Assembly (NCBI RefSeq): GCF_901709675.1
Contig: NC_051088.1
Span: forward strand, 14,301,693 to 14,365,692
Source: Syngnathus acus
Lineage: Eukaryota > Chordata > Actinopteri > Syngnathiformes > Syngnathidae
Reading direction: 5' to 3'
Length of the DNA stretch: 64,000 bases
Translations under genes and position numbers: made by a program
Notes under the pieces: model-generated
Database searches by the model: none
Told to the model about the DNA's origin: nothing
Seen by the model: only the letters and a program-made list of their open reading frames with translations
Shown: positions 1 through 10,480 of the stretch, one piece after another
Position numbering within the stretch: position 1 is the stretch's first letter
Layout of the letters: each line of letters opens with the position of its first letter

Positions 1-3000
1 ACTTTATCTTCACTATTTTATGAATAGTTTTGTTGTAGTTGTTGTTGTTTTGCAGCTATGATATTGACTAGAATACAAAACTGTGGTTTGGTAGATGCAA
101 GCAAAAATATGGACAACTGAAATTGGGAAGAAAAAAAAAAAAAAAAGAGTTCAATAGATGATACAATTTCATACATGCTAGGTATGCATAGATGGCTAAT
201 TCAATTCAAGACATCATTGGACGTACGTAGCAATATACATTTACTGTAGTCTCTTTTTATCCAGGGGGGACTTCCCATTGGGAAATGTTCGGTTTTCCAA
301 CAGCATGTGACATAATGAACATATGGAAAGCCAAATTAAAATACAAACATGCACAGTGCCATCGGGCCACATTTAATGTTCCCTGTAGCGTTTGGTAAAG
401 CAGCTCTCCAGAAAAAAAATGCCATCACCAGCAACTGATTAACTCGTCATGGGTCACTTTGAGTGCCAAAATAATGACAGCCATCATACGAGAACCTCCT
501 CTTCCCCGTGCCCTCTCGTAACCGCTTTCCATAGTGATGCATCTATTAGAAATAATTATGCAATCATTTGTCATCAGACGTGATAAATTAAAGCAATTAC
601 AAGCTGCCTCCATTAATACTAAGCAGCGTTTTAAAGCCACAGAAGGTCTCCCTCGGGCAGTACACGGAGACAAATATTGAGCTTGGGTATAATGAAGGAT
701 GAAAAAAGTTCAAAGAAAACATACATGCTTTGTATTGACTTCTAATCAAACAGACCCAGTAAAGTGAGTTTAAATATGCAGCAATATTCAACATCACTTA
801 AGAGCCTGTCCAACCTGACTCACACCTTGAACTGGTCACCAGATAGTCACAGGGTACATATACCAAATAGAGATGGATTTTTTTAGAAATCCCCCCCAAA
901 GAATTTAAAAAAAAATCAGAGGAATCTGGGGAAAAAATGGCCCAAAAAATACCTGAAAGTCAATTATCTGGCTTACCGCAAAGTATGATTCATTTTTGGT
1001 GTTTTCTGGTTGGATTCTGTTAAGGTTGCCTTTTTTTTTTTTTTTTACACCAATTTGGCGTGTAAGCGTGTATGGTGGCTTAAGCAATTATCAGGCCTTT
1101 TCAAAGATCCTGTGGTTTTCAGTAGAAATACTCAATATTGCCTCCATTAAGTGTATAATTTTAACAGCCAAATCCCTGTTGTGCAAATAATTAAATACTG
1201 TTCAAAAGAACATTTAGGGAATACAAGAAAATCCAAGGTTCTCTTCATTTGAAATATCACTTTAATAATTTCACACTTCATCTTAAACCAAGCGTGTTTG
1301 TTGTTTTTTTCCTCATGAGGAAAGCATTCAATGTAGCGTGAGGTTTTAGTTTCTCTGTGAGGACACCAGCAGGATGCTGGGCGGGCTGACTTCACCTTTG
1401 CTCCACTGCGCCGCCTCATAAAATATGGTGTGCGGAACGAATGAGGTCACAAGCACACTATGGCTGCCCTGCAGTGGTCAAACCCTTTTGGGTCCTCTTC
1501 TGTTTGTCATTCCTTCAATGTTAGTCTCAACTTTTCTGAACTCCGAATGGAAGAACACAAAATCTTGTGTGTTTCCATTTAAAGAGAAGACATCGGAGGG
1601 TTACCTGTGTATCACGTAGTTCAAGACTGAAGTGTCTTCATGTCTATGCCAAGTGCGTCATTGACAGAATATCTAATCTAGTAACAGAATGGTCTTTCAA
1701 GACTGCAGTGTGGGCTTTTAGTGCAGTTGGGTAAATTACAAAAGGCAAGTGGACAGGTATATGTGACAGGCATTGATAACCGATGAGTCACATCCCTTAC
1801 ATATGGCCGTAACGTTGAACCTGTCATGCGATCCTCTCACACGGAGACTGATGTGAAAGGTTACTCAAGTGGTTCTTGCAGGGATAACCCCCCCCACCGT
1901 GTGTCAGTTCATTTGAACTAAAGCATCTGTCTACACTTCTTTATAAAGGGTAAAAGGTCTTGTGTCTCATAGGGTGACACTCACTATTTCAGCATTACTT
2001 TTGGAGACGACTTTACGGCCGTACTTGGCAACAAGTGGAGGGCTTTATGAGCACGCTCCATCAAACAATCAAACGCATCACCGTGCATGTACAAGTCGGA
2101 TTACTGATCCTCAACTTGGCTCATAAACTGTCTGACAAACTTTTAAATTACTCAGGCATAAAACCCATTATGCATAACAGCAGCCCTTTTCTGGACATTA
2201 AATAATTGTAACAGAATTCTTGACAGCACAATGGAACCAGTTGATAGGACGTACTGGATTATGAATGTTTGATCACTTAAAAATGACAGAACCACCGCAC
2301 AGAATATATATTTGTCTGGGCGTTTGCTTTTGAAATGCGTATAGTATAATTTTAGTGTGCAAAGAAGACACAGTAGGTTTACATTACTGCTCAAATCGAC
2401 ATTGCCAGACCACCAAAGGTAAAAATGTGATCATATTGGAGCACAGCAGTATTGCACATGACAAACATGCCCTAATAAATGCAGAGGGTTTATTTTGGCA
2501 ATTAACTGTCAAAAATCAATGCTCGTGAACAACTGATGATTTGTCTCCATTCTCCCCTGTCTGTGTTTTTATAAATCCAACATCTTAATTGACAAAACAG
2601 AAGCTTTGACCCCTTCAACGACGATTTGTAATTGCATCTGTAATGACAAACCGAAAACAGACGCAGCAATATAAACAGCTCTGATCCATGGGGTCAAGTG
2701 CTCATGTTGACAGCAGTATTGTCATCAGTGATGGGCTGTCAATCAAAAATGGCCAGACAGGAAGGCCCAAAATTTAAAGCAGCTATTTTTAAATACGAAT
2801 GGCGGCGTACGCAGTCTCGCTTTCCTGCCTTCTTTGGGCTGTGATTACGACTGGATATGCACAGCTGTTTGTATATTTAAGTACTGGTATGTATCACATG
2901 TTTTTTTGTTTCTTGGTCACTCTGTTGTATTTGCATGTGCATGCGGCCGCTGCTACTTTGGTATGGCTCCTGATTTAGGACAATCATGACGTTGTGCCAT

Positions 3001-4478
3001 TACTCTTCACATGTTCGCTCCCCTGCTTCAACCTGCTGCCCCTCAGTCACTATTTACATGTTACGTTAGTTGTGCAGTCCATAGGTCTCCTGCCCCCCCC
3101 TCCCCTGAATAATTTAGCTCAACAGCCATTCCTATAAAAACCCCATCTATATTAATGAGCCACCTCCAAGCATTCGGATCATTGAATGATGGTTGCGTTC
3201 CCGCCCGTCATGTTGGAGTTGTCAGTGAAGGCAAGGCAGTTGTATTTGTACAGCACATTTCATACACAAAGCAACTTAATGTGTTTCACAAGCAAAGACG
3301 CAATATTTATAAGCATTTAAAAACACAATAATCAGAAGCAAAGGAGAGAAAACAAAAGCTTAGCCAAATTACTAAAGGAACCAAAACTTTACAAACATTT
3401 AAAGAATTATAATAGTAAAGAAGTAAAAATAGGTTTCTAGAATTAATTTTTTGAAATTATTAATTATATTGTATTATATAATATATGATTATATTACATA
3501 ATTATATTGAATTATATAATTAATAATGGAGACAAAAGGGAAAATGGGTGTGTTTCAAAGTAAAATTCAGAAACTCAGATACGGATGCACACATACATAC
3601 TAGCTTCCCCATTCTACTTGTGAGACATCCTTCATCTGTCATCTGTTTCTTCCAGCTGGAATCGAAATCCATCCATGCAGACATTGGTTCTGTGAAGTGT
3701 TGCTTTTGTCAGATCTCAAATAGGTTTGCTGCATACCAAGTTATGTGTATTTTTTTTGCGTTAGCATTAAAAGGCTATCCATTTTTTTATCGCTCATAAG
3801 CGGTAACTCATTATCAGTGTATTTGATCAAAATGGATTTGTCAGTGTATATTCTGCACTTTGTTTAATTCCGCATACTGCATTTCGCATAGTGACATTTT
3901 TATGATGTATCACCGTCAAATAATGGCATGGTAAGACGCCACCGGAGCACTGAAATCAGTTATTGATCGTTAGTAGTTGATGAAAAGCTGTGAGATGAAA
4001 ATGTCAGCGCTGTGCAGAATTACAAAATGCCATTAAACGTACAGTAAATACAAAAGGTTAGGGGGGTTGAAGGCCAAAATCTGTACTTTGCCTCCTGGCT
4101 GACTTTTTGGAACGTATTTGTCGTCTTATCAAAAAGTGATTTTCTCTTGATTGGCGTCATTTGTTCCTTGTTATGTAATTTGAATTCCCAGTTCCCATCT
4201 ACAGTATGTGTAAGCTATTTTGGGTGTCTTTATCAGAGGTGTTTGAAAATCGTAACCCTCTCCACAGGATTTACCAGTGGGAGAGAGGAAGAAATATTAT
4301 TATGATGCTTCCTATGTGTTATTTTTTTGTCCAAGAAAATTAAGTACAATCAAGTGTACAATGGGGAACAATGTGCATAGCCCAACCAGAAAGGTATGTT
4401 GTATAGTACATTTTACAATTTGCCTTTAACTGTTTATTTTCCTTTATGAGGTTCTATCTTATTTCTACACTTCAGAGA
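1..4478. other. Intergenic, no gene recognised
   Basis: I read both strands and found no exon with family resemblance. The longest open frames are under 100 codons and look random. The stretch is A+T-rich, with short homopolymers (poly-A near 131-146, poly-T near 1031-1046), a C-run near 1889 and an almost pure A/T tract at about 3,430-3,525. Regulatory elements cannot be excluded because conservation cannot be judged from one sequence. Confidence 0.6.
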
Positions 4479-4552
4479 GGTTTCAATAGTGTAGTGGTTA
4501 GTACCCTGGACTCTCACCCCCAGCGACTTGGGTTCAAATCCCAGTGAGACCT
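4479..4552 (+). tRNA. tRNA-like copy 1, CTC anticodon loop, possibly a pseudogene
   Basis: Perfect A box TAGTGTAGTGG and B box GGTTCAAATCC. Anticodon loop CTCTCAC (CTC, Glu). There is one extra C on the 3' side of the anticodon stem, giving 74 nt. The T arm is intact. Confidence 0.5.
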
Positions 4553-4673
4553 CAAATATTTTATCATAGAAAAATTTGCAACACAGTTGCTCGTGTGCTG
4601 CCCCATATAACTATCACAATTTGCTTGTGAGCTGATCCATAAAACCCTATATATTTCATACAATGTGAGTGAG

Positions 4674-4723
4674 GGTTCCATAGTGTAGTAGTTTGTGCTC
4701 TGGACTCTCACCCAGTGACACCT
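4674..4723 (+). pseudogene. tRNA-like copy 2, truncated
   Basis: The acceptor, D and anticodon portions are present, but the variable loop and most of the T arm are deleted, so the B box is gone. This is a dead copy. Confidence 0.6.
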
Positions 4724-4838
4724 AAAATGTTTTATCATAGAAATATTTGCAACACAGTTGCTCGTGTGCTACCCCATATAACCATTTGCTTGTGAGCTGA
4801 TCCATAAAACCATATATATTCCATGTAACATAAGCAAG

Positions 4839-4910
4839 GCTTCCATAGTGTAGTGGTTAGTGCTCTGGACTCTCACCTCAATGACCTGGGTTCAAATCCC
4901 AGCGAGACCT
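4839..4910 (+). tRNA. tRNA-like copy 3, CTC loop, damaged anticodon stem
   Basis: 72 nt with intact A and B boxes and a good T arm (CTGGG/CCCAG). The 3' half of the anticodon stem reads CTCAA instead of CCCAG, so the stem is largely broken. Confidence 0.4.
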
Positions 4911-5034
4911 AATACATTTTATCATAGAAATATTTGCAACACAGTTGCTCGTGTGCTGCCGCATATAACCATTATAGCTATTTGCTTGTGAGCTGCTCCA
5001 TAAAACCATATATATTCCATGTAACGTAAGCGAG

Positions 5035-5107
5035 GGTTCCATAGTGTAGTGGTTAGTGCTCTGGACTCTCAGCCCCAGCGACCCGGGTTCAAATCCCGTT
5101 GGGACCT
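5035..5107 (+). tRNA. tRNA-like copy 4, CTC loop
   Basis: 73 nt. The acceptor GGTTCCA pairs with TGGGACC using one G-U pair. The loop reads CTCTCAG, followed by an extra C in the stem. A and B boxes are intact. The telomere-like insert begins about 60 bp downstream. Confidence 0.45.
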
Positions 5108-5167
5108 AAAATATTTTATCATAGACACAGTTGCTCGTGTGCTGCCCATATAACCATACACCTCCCT

Positions 5168-5735
5168 AAAGTTTAGGGTTAGGGTTTGGGTTAGGGTTAG
5201 AGCTAGGATTAGGGTTAGGTTTAGAGCTAGGTTTAGAGCTAGGGTTAGGGTTAGAGCTAGGGTTAGGGTTAGTGCTAGGGTTAGGGTTAGAGCCAGGTTT
5301 AGGGTTAGAGCTAGGATTAGGGTTAGGTTTAGAGCTAGGGTTAGGGTTAGAGCTTGGGTTAGGGTTAGGGTTAGAGCTAGGATTAGGGTTAGGTTTAGAG
5401 CTAGGGTTAGGGTTAGAGCTAGGGTTAGGGTTAGAGCTAGGTTTAGGGTTAGAGCTAGGGTTAGAGCTAGGATTAGGGTTAGGTTTAGAGCTAGGGTTAG
5501 GGTTAGAGCTTGGGTTAGGGTTAGAGCTAGGGTTAGGGTTAGAGCTAGGGTTAGAGCTAGGATTAGGGTTAGGTTTAGAGCTAGGGTTAGGGTTAGAGCT
5601 AGGGTTAGGGTTAGAGCTAGGGTTAGGGTTAGGGTTAGGGTTAGGGTTAGAGCTAGGGTTAGGGTTAGAGCTAGGGTTAGGGTTAGGGTTTGGGTTAGAG
5701 CTAGGGTTCGGGTGAGGGTTAGAGTTAGGGGTAGG
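5168..5735 (+). repeat. Telomere-like hexamer minisatellite (AGGGTT with AGAGCT variants)
   Basis: About 570 bp consist almost wholly of hexamers in register. The vertebrate telomere unit AGGGTT alternates with AGAGCT, and AGGATT and AGGTTT occur as minor variants. Local higher-order patterns of 12, 18 and 24 bp are visible. The block lies inside the spacer of the fourth tRNA-like unit, directly after CACCTCCCTAAAGTTT. Long open frames in several frames (for example 5069-5812) arise only from the lack of stops in this repeat and are not genes. Confidence 0.95.
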
Positions 5736-5774
5736 GTCCATAAAACCATATATATTCCATGCAATGTGAGCGAG

Positions 5775-5846
5775 GGTTTCATAGTGTAGTTGTTAGTTCT
5801 CTGGACTTTCACCCCGGTGACCTGGGTTCAAATCCCGTTGGGACCT
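5775..5846 (+). tRNA. tRNA-like copy 5, TTC loop
   Basis: 72 nt. The loop CTTTCAC gives anticodon TTC (Glu). The A box is TAGTGTAGTTG, so one consensus G has been lost. The B box is intact. Confidence 0.4.
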
Positions 5847-5907
5847 AAAATATTTTATCATAGACACAGTTGCTCGTGTGCTGCCCCATATAACCATACA
5901 CCTCCCT

Positions 5908-5960
5908 TAGGGTTAGGGTTTGGGTTAGAGCTAGAGTTAGTTAGAGTTAGGGGTAGGGTC
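5908..5960 (+). repeat. Short telomere-like block
   Basis: A shorter and more degenerate copy of the AGGGTT/AGAGCT block sits at the same place in the next spacer. This shows that the hexamers are part of some array units and were not inserted only once. Confidence 0.8.
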
Positions 5961-5996
5961 CATAAAACCATATATATTCCATGCAATGTGAGCGAG

Positions 5997-6068
5997 TGTT
6001 ACATAGTGTAGTTGTTAGTTCTCTGGACTGTCACCACAGTGACCTCGGTTCGAATCCCAGTGAAACCT
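5997..6068 (+). tRNA. tRNA-like copy 6, GTC loop
   Basis: 72 nt. The loop CTGTCAC gives GTC (Asp). The B box GGTTCGAATCC is canonical. The acceptor start TGTTACA pairs poorly with TGAAACC. Confidence 0.35.
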
Positions 6069-6191
6069 AAAATCTTTAATCATAGAAAAATTTGCAACAC
6101 AGTTGCTCGTGTGCTGCCGCATATAACCATTGTAACTATTTGCTTGTGAGCTGCTCCATAAAACCATATATATTCCATGCAATGTGAGCGA

Positions 6192-6262
6192 GAGTTCAGT
6201 AGTGTAGTGGTTAATACCCTAACTCTCACCCCAGCGACCTGGGTTCAAATCCCAGTGAGACT
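6192..6262 (+). pseudogene. tRNA-like copy 7, damaged
   Basis: 71 nt. A and B boxes and the loop CTCTCAC are present, but the 5' half of the anticodon stem has lost its GG and the acceptor stem is mismatched. Confidence 0.45.
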
Positions 6263-6387
6263 TAAAATATTTTATCATAATAAATTTTGCAACACAGTTG
6301 CTCGTGTGCTGCCCCATATAACCATTATAACTATTTGCTTGTGAGCTGTTCCATAAAATCATATTTATTCCATGTCATGTAAGCATG

Positions 6388-6459
6388 GGTTACCTAGTGT
6401 AGTGGTTAGTGCTCTGGACTCTCACCCCAGCGACCTGGGTTCAAATCCCAGTGAGACCT
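6388..6459 (+). tRNA. tRNA-like copy 8, CTC loop, least damaged
   Basis: 72 nt with a perfect A box, perfect B box, perfect T stem (CTGGG/CCCAG) and loop CTCTCAC. The anticodon stem CTGGA/CCCAG has one A-C mismatch next to the loop. The acceptor GGTTACC/TGAGACC has internal mismatches. This is the best candidate in the array for a cloverleaf, but it is still imperfect. Confidence 0.5.
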
Positions 6460-6583
6460 CAAATATTTTATCATAGTATAATTTGCAACACAGTTGCTCG
6501 TGTGCTGCCCCATATAACCATTATAACAATTTGCTTGTGAGCTGCTCCATAAAACCATATATATCTCATGCAATGAGAGCGAG

Positions 6584-6655
6584 GGTTCAATCGTATAGTG
6601 GTTAGTGCCCTTCACTCTCACCCCAGTGCCCTGGGTTCAAATCCCAGTGACACCT
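6584..6655 (+). tRNA. tRNA-like copy 9, damaged anticodon stem
   Basis: 72 nt. The B box and T arm are intact. The A box region is TCGTATAGTGG and the 5' anticodon stem is CTTCA, which no longer pairs with CCCAG. Confidence 0.35.
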
Positions 6656-6770
6656 AAAATGTTTTATCATAGAAATATTTGCAACACAGTTGCTTGTGTG
6701 CTGCCCCTTTAAACTATTTGCTTGTGAGCTGCTCCATAAAACCATATATATTCCATTTACCATAAGCGAG

Positions 6771-6842
6771 TGTTCCATAGTGTAGTGGTTAGTGCTCTGG
6801 ACTCTCACCCCAGGTACCTGTGTTCAAATCCCATTGGGAACT
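6771..6842 (+). tRNA. tRNA-like copy 10, CTC loop
   Basis: 72 nt. The A box and the loop CTCTCAC are intact, but the T stem (CTGTG/CCCAT) is partly broken. It is followed by the last spacer and a degenerate telomere-like tail at about 6918-6965. Confidence 0.4.
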
Positions 6843-6969
6843 AAAATATTTTGTCATAGAAAAATTTGCAACACAGTTGCTCGTGTGCTGCCCCATATAA
6901 CCATACACCTCCCTAAAGCTTAGGGCTAGGGTTAGGTTTAGAGCTACATTTAGAGGTAGAGGTACATTT

Positions 6970-7700
6970 CAAGTGTACCTAATAACAGGCCACTTTATTA
7001 TCTTGGAAAACATGTTTGAATGCGGCCCCAAGGACTAGAGCTTGACGCCTGTGACCTTTGACCATGATATTTCCCTAATAAAGTGGCCTGTTATTACGTA
7101 CACTTGAAAATGGCGGTGTACCTAATGGAGTGTCCGTGTGATTCCCTCGTTAAGCGCACCTGCGTGAAAAGTTTTAGCTCCTGCAGAACGTGAAAATGAC
7201 CAAAATCTTTTCACGCAGGTGCACTTAACGAGGGAATCACATGGACACTCCATTAGGTACATCGCCATTTTCAAGTGTACCTAATAACAGGCCACTTTAT
7301 TATCTTGGAAAACATGATGGAATGCGGCCCCAAGGACTAGAGCTTGACGCCTGTGACCTTTGACCATGATATTTCCCTAATAAAGTGGCCTGTTATTAGG
7401 TACACTTGAAAATGGCGGTGTACCTAATGGAGTGTCCGTGTGATTCCCTCGTTAAGCGCACCTGCGTGAAAAGTTTTAGCTCCTGCAGAACGTGAAAATG
7501 ACCAAAAACTTTTCACGCAGGTGCACTTAACGAGGGAATCTTGGAAAACATGTTGGAATGCGGCCCCGAGGACTAGAGCTTGACACCTGTGACCTTTGAC
7601 CATGATATTTCCCTAATAAAGTGGACTGTTATTAGTTACACTTGAAAATGGCGGTGTACCTAATGGAGTGTCCAAGGGATGTCACAGATCAAACACTTTT
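6970..7700. repeat. Tandem fold-back (inverted-repeat) element
   Basis: Two nearly complete copies and one partial copy are in tandem. AAGTGTACCTAATAACAGG begins at 6971 and 7273, a period of 302 bp, and TCTTGGAAAACATG recurs at 7001, 7303 and 7540. Within a unit, two arms of about 100 bp are inverted. The arm at roughly 7083-7180 (CACTTGAAAATGGCG, GATTCCCTCGTTAAG, CACCTGCGTGAAAAG) returns as its reverse complement at roughly 7195-7300. This structure suggests a non-autonomous DNA transposon or fold-back element. No transposase is present and I do not assign a superfamily. Confidence 0.75.
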
Positions 7701-7802
7701 CACTTTCACTTAAGCTTTTTCCCTAACGAAGTGGCCTGTGATTAGGTACACCTCATGGACCCTACGATAGGTACACTACACGAGGTAAAGAAAAGAAAAA
7801 TA

Positions 7803-7870
7803 AGGTTGTACTGGGAATTGAACTCGGGTCGGTGGGTTAAGAGTCCAGAGCACTAACCACTACTTCGTTG
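7803..7870 (-). pseudogene. Inverted tRNA-like fragment with CTT loop
   Basis: On the minus strand this region reads AGTGGTTAGTGCTCTGGAC, then loop CTCTTAA, then a T arm with AGTTCAATTCC. The body matches the array copies 1 kb to the left but is in the opposite orientation, has a CTT (Lys) anticodon and a destroyed 5' acceptor and D region. It is probably a stray, inverted relative of the array units. Confidence 0.5.
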
Positions 7871-7875
7871 AACGA

Positions 7876-9483
7876 TTTGTTTGAACAAATCTTTTGAGTG
7901 AACTGATTCTAAAGATTCTGTTCACTTAAAAACTGGAATGCACATCACAATTGCACGTTAAGGGACAACATTAAAAAGTAATGACTGAAAAAAAGATATT
8001 TGCCGCTGAAACTGCCAAATACCAGACATCAATTTAAAACTTTGGCAAAAACTTTTTCTTCTTCAAAATGGCCGCTGTCCTCCAGAACCTCCACAACTTC
8101 CAAATCCCCCAACCTGTTCAATTCAAACTTTTCCTTTGTACCTATAAAGCCCACCACAATTGTGTTAATGTTAATGTCAAGCCCATTAAAATCATGCCTG
8201 TAAAGAAAAGCCTGAATGCAGCATGAAAAACTGGCTCCTGGCCCACACGTTTCTTTTCAATCTTTGATATCAGTTCATCAGTCCAAATAAAATGAATGTA
8301 CGTATATTAATTCCAAGACATTTGCTACCCTGTAATTGAGGGGGCTTGTTAAACCTCACATTTATATCCTATAGAAATCCATTTGTTCCATCCAATGCTG
8401 TGCCGTCATCATTTTCAGGGACGTGTGGCTATAATTAATCCATTACATCAACCCAACAAACATGTAAACTTTCCATCTATCTTAAAATCACAATCTGAAG
8501 ACATATATTTTCATCAGATTCCTACAGCATATTGCCTGGATTTCAATTATTAGATTTCATCTCCATTGTTTATTTTTATATTCAAACAAACACTTGATGT
8601 GTATGTACATTAGCTCAGGGTATCTACATAGCATAATCAATATTTCGATCAATAGTCAGGATCAATCCATAGATTTTGTGCTCGGAGCAACATAAAGTGT
8701 GCGCTAATGAAACCTGTAATGTATTTTTAATCTCTCTTTTTAATTGCTCTTGTGTTGTGAAAGTTATGAAAAGGTAGATATGCCTCTGAGCTGTGTGCCT
8801 ATCATGACACTAAGCTAATGTCCTTTTCATTGCCTCGGCTGAAAACACTGCACATGCCAATATGGCCGCCACATAGGCATAGATCTAGTTTGTACTCCAA
8901 GTGACTCTATGCCTGTAACAATAACGGCACATCCCGCATATACGTGCAACAGTCTTTTGATTGTACCATATGGCGCCAGGAAATATCAGCGGTCAATTCT
9001 GGAACTAACAGACTGTGACAACGATTGTACAAAGGGCTGTTTTGAGTGGACTGGAGTGCCCATTTTCGGTCTGTTCAATCTGGAGTCCGTTAAATTGAAT
9101 TTCCACTCTGTGTATGTTTGGTGGGTCCTGACCTAGGTTTGAACTGGATGTTGCAATCCACTGTAATCCAATGTTGGCATTGGGAAAAAGATGGAATTCA
9201 GTGACATGTATTGACTTTATTTGTCTTGCCTTGCCTCAGTATGGTTTTCAAATCACAGCCACAATTGAACGGATTAAAAAAAATTGCCTCATCCATCCCT
9301 TTGTGGCCACCAGCTGTTAACATGTGGACGTTCCAGATTGCGGCTGACAAATTGCCGATGTGAAGGGCAATGTCCAAAACATACTTTTTTTAGATGGCAA
9401 TATATTTCCCCCAAAAGGATATTGTCATAGGCAACATTGGATAAGGGTTAGCTTGTCTGCCTAACAACTGGGACACGGAAAGT
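7876..9483. other. Intergenic, no gene recognised
   Basis: Nothing coding is supported. The first 60 bases contain a short palindromic motif (GATTTGTTTGAACAAATC). The remainder is A+T-rich single-copy-looking sequence. Confidence 0.5.
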
Positions 9484-9620
9484 ACCGTATTGGCCCGAAT
9501 ATAAGACGGTGTTTTTTGCATTGAAATAAGACTGAAAAAGTTGGGGTCAACTTACATTCGGGGTCTAGACATTATGCCCATTCACAACGCTAGATGGCGC
9601 CAGATATCTTTAAAGCGAAC
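9484..9620. mobile_element. DNA-transposon-like remnant (CCCGAATATAAGACGG class)
   Basis: Begins with GTATTGGCCCGAATATAAG and continues with a partly inverted echo (CTTACATTCGGGGTC). This is the type of terminal sequence repeated many times in teleost genomes. No open reading frame. The superfamily is not assigned and the right boundary is uncertain. Confidence 0.4.
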
Positions 9621-10093
9621 CCCTGTCACAAAGAAGAAAAATAAAAATAGCTGTTAGAAAGGTTCCTATATTGATGTTAAAATGTTGGAACGTTACGTCA
9701 CCGCGCCTTAAGTCTCCCGTGAGTTACCTCAGCTTATCGCGATTGTTGGAGCTTGTGCACAGCGGTAAGTTAAAGGTTGCTGGTATCGACTGAGTATGTT
9801 GCTGTGATCGTGTGCGTCTTTGACACAAAGTGAGTATATACATTTCATTGTTACTACTGTCTACTGTTGTGCCGTTTGTTTCGCGTGTGCGCCGTTTGAT
9901 TTATAGCTTCGGCGCCCTCCTTTAAGTTTGCCTCGCATCGTACGAGTAGCCGTTACGCAGCGGCACAGCGACTAACGGTCGCCAGCAAATGTATTTTGTT
10001 GTCCGATGACTTATGTTTGGTGTGTTGCCAAGAGTATTTCATTTAGGGGAACCGTTACGCACAGTTAGTTCGGTAATGTGTGCCGTCTACTAG

Positions 10094-10480
10094 TGTTGTG
10101 TGACGCAGAAGTTGAGCGTGCTGTATTTCTGTCTGTTGCAGAACCACATACACACACACAGGACACACACACACACCCTTCACATGCTTCATAAAATAAT
10201 CACACACACAAGAATCACATTCATACACCCAAAGACTCAGCCATGTACACTACACACACCTGCTCTTACATCCTTACGACCAAACATGTGCCTGTACCCT
10301 TTTGCCAGTTTGCCTGTATGCCCCTATGAGCCACAGTGCCTGTTACTTTTTTGCCAATAATTCAGTAAAGCAATCGTAACTGAACCACGTCTTCCCTCCT
10401 GTGTTCTGACCGACACCCGGGGGCGAAAAGAGCATAACCATCCGAGCCAACCCCCTATACAGTCCTCTGGCTCCCCAACA
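10094..10480 (+). mobile_element. Possible degenerate LTR
   Basis: Starts TGTTGTG and ends CCCCAACA, so the ends form a short TG...CA inverted repeat. The segment AGTAAAGCAATCGTAAC lies about 110 bp before the end and resembles an LTR polyadenylation region. GTGGTAGCAG follows the end, as in primer-binding regions of several fish LTR elements. The internal CA-rich stretch (10,145-10,260) is simple repeat. No partner LTR and no gag or pol were seen, so the call is tentative. Confidence 0.3.

Larger units (their letters stand above)
4479..6950 (+). repeat. Tandem array of about 196-bp units, each carrying a tRNA-like gene
   Basis: Ten tRNA-like cores start at 4479, 4674, 4839, 5035, 5775, 5997, 6192, 6388, 6584 and 6771. 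Most spacings are 187-196 bp. The 740-bp gap after the fourth contains the telomere-like insert, and the 222-bp gap after the fifth contains a shorter piece of the same sequence. The spacer between cores is conserved: ATTTTATCATAG, then GCAACACAGTTGCTCGTGTG, then a stretch with CTTGTGAGCTG, CCATAAAACCATATATAT and a GCGAG just before the next core. Each unit therefore contains a tRNA-like core, a T4 run 10-15 bp downstream that could stop Pol III, and a spacer. This is a direct observation; whether any unit is transcribed is unknown. Confidence 0.9.

Noticed and set aside
5069-5812. Long open frames on both strands (up to 247 codons)
   Set aside because: They run through the telomere-like hexamer repeat, which lacks stops in several frames. 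The peptides are pure repeats (LTLTLAL, NPNPSS, LGLGLE).
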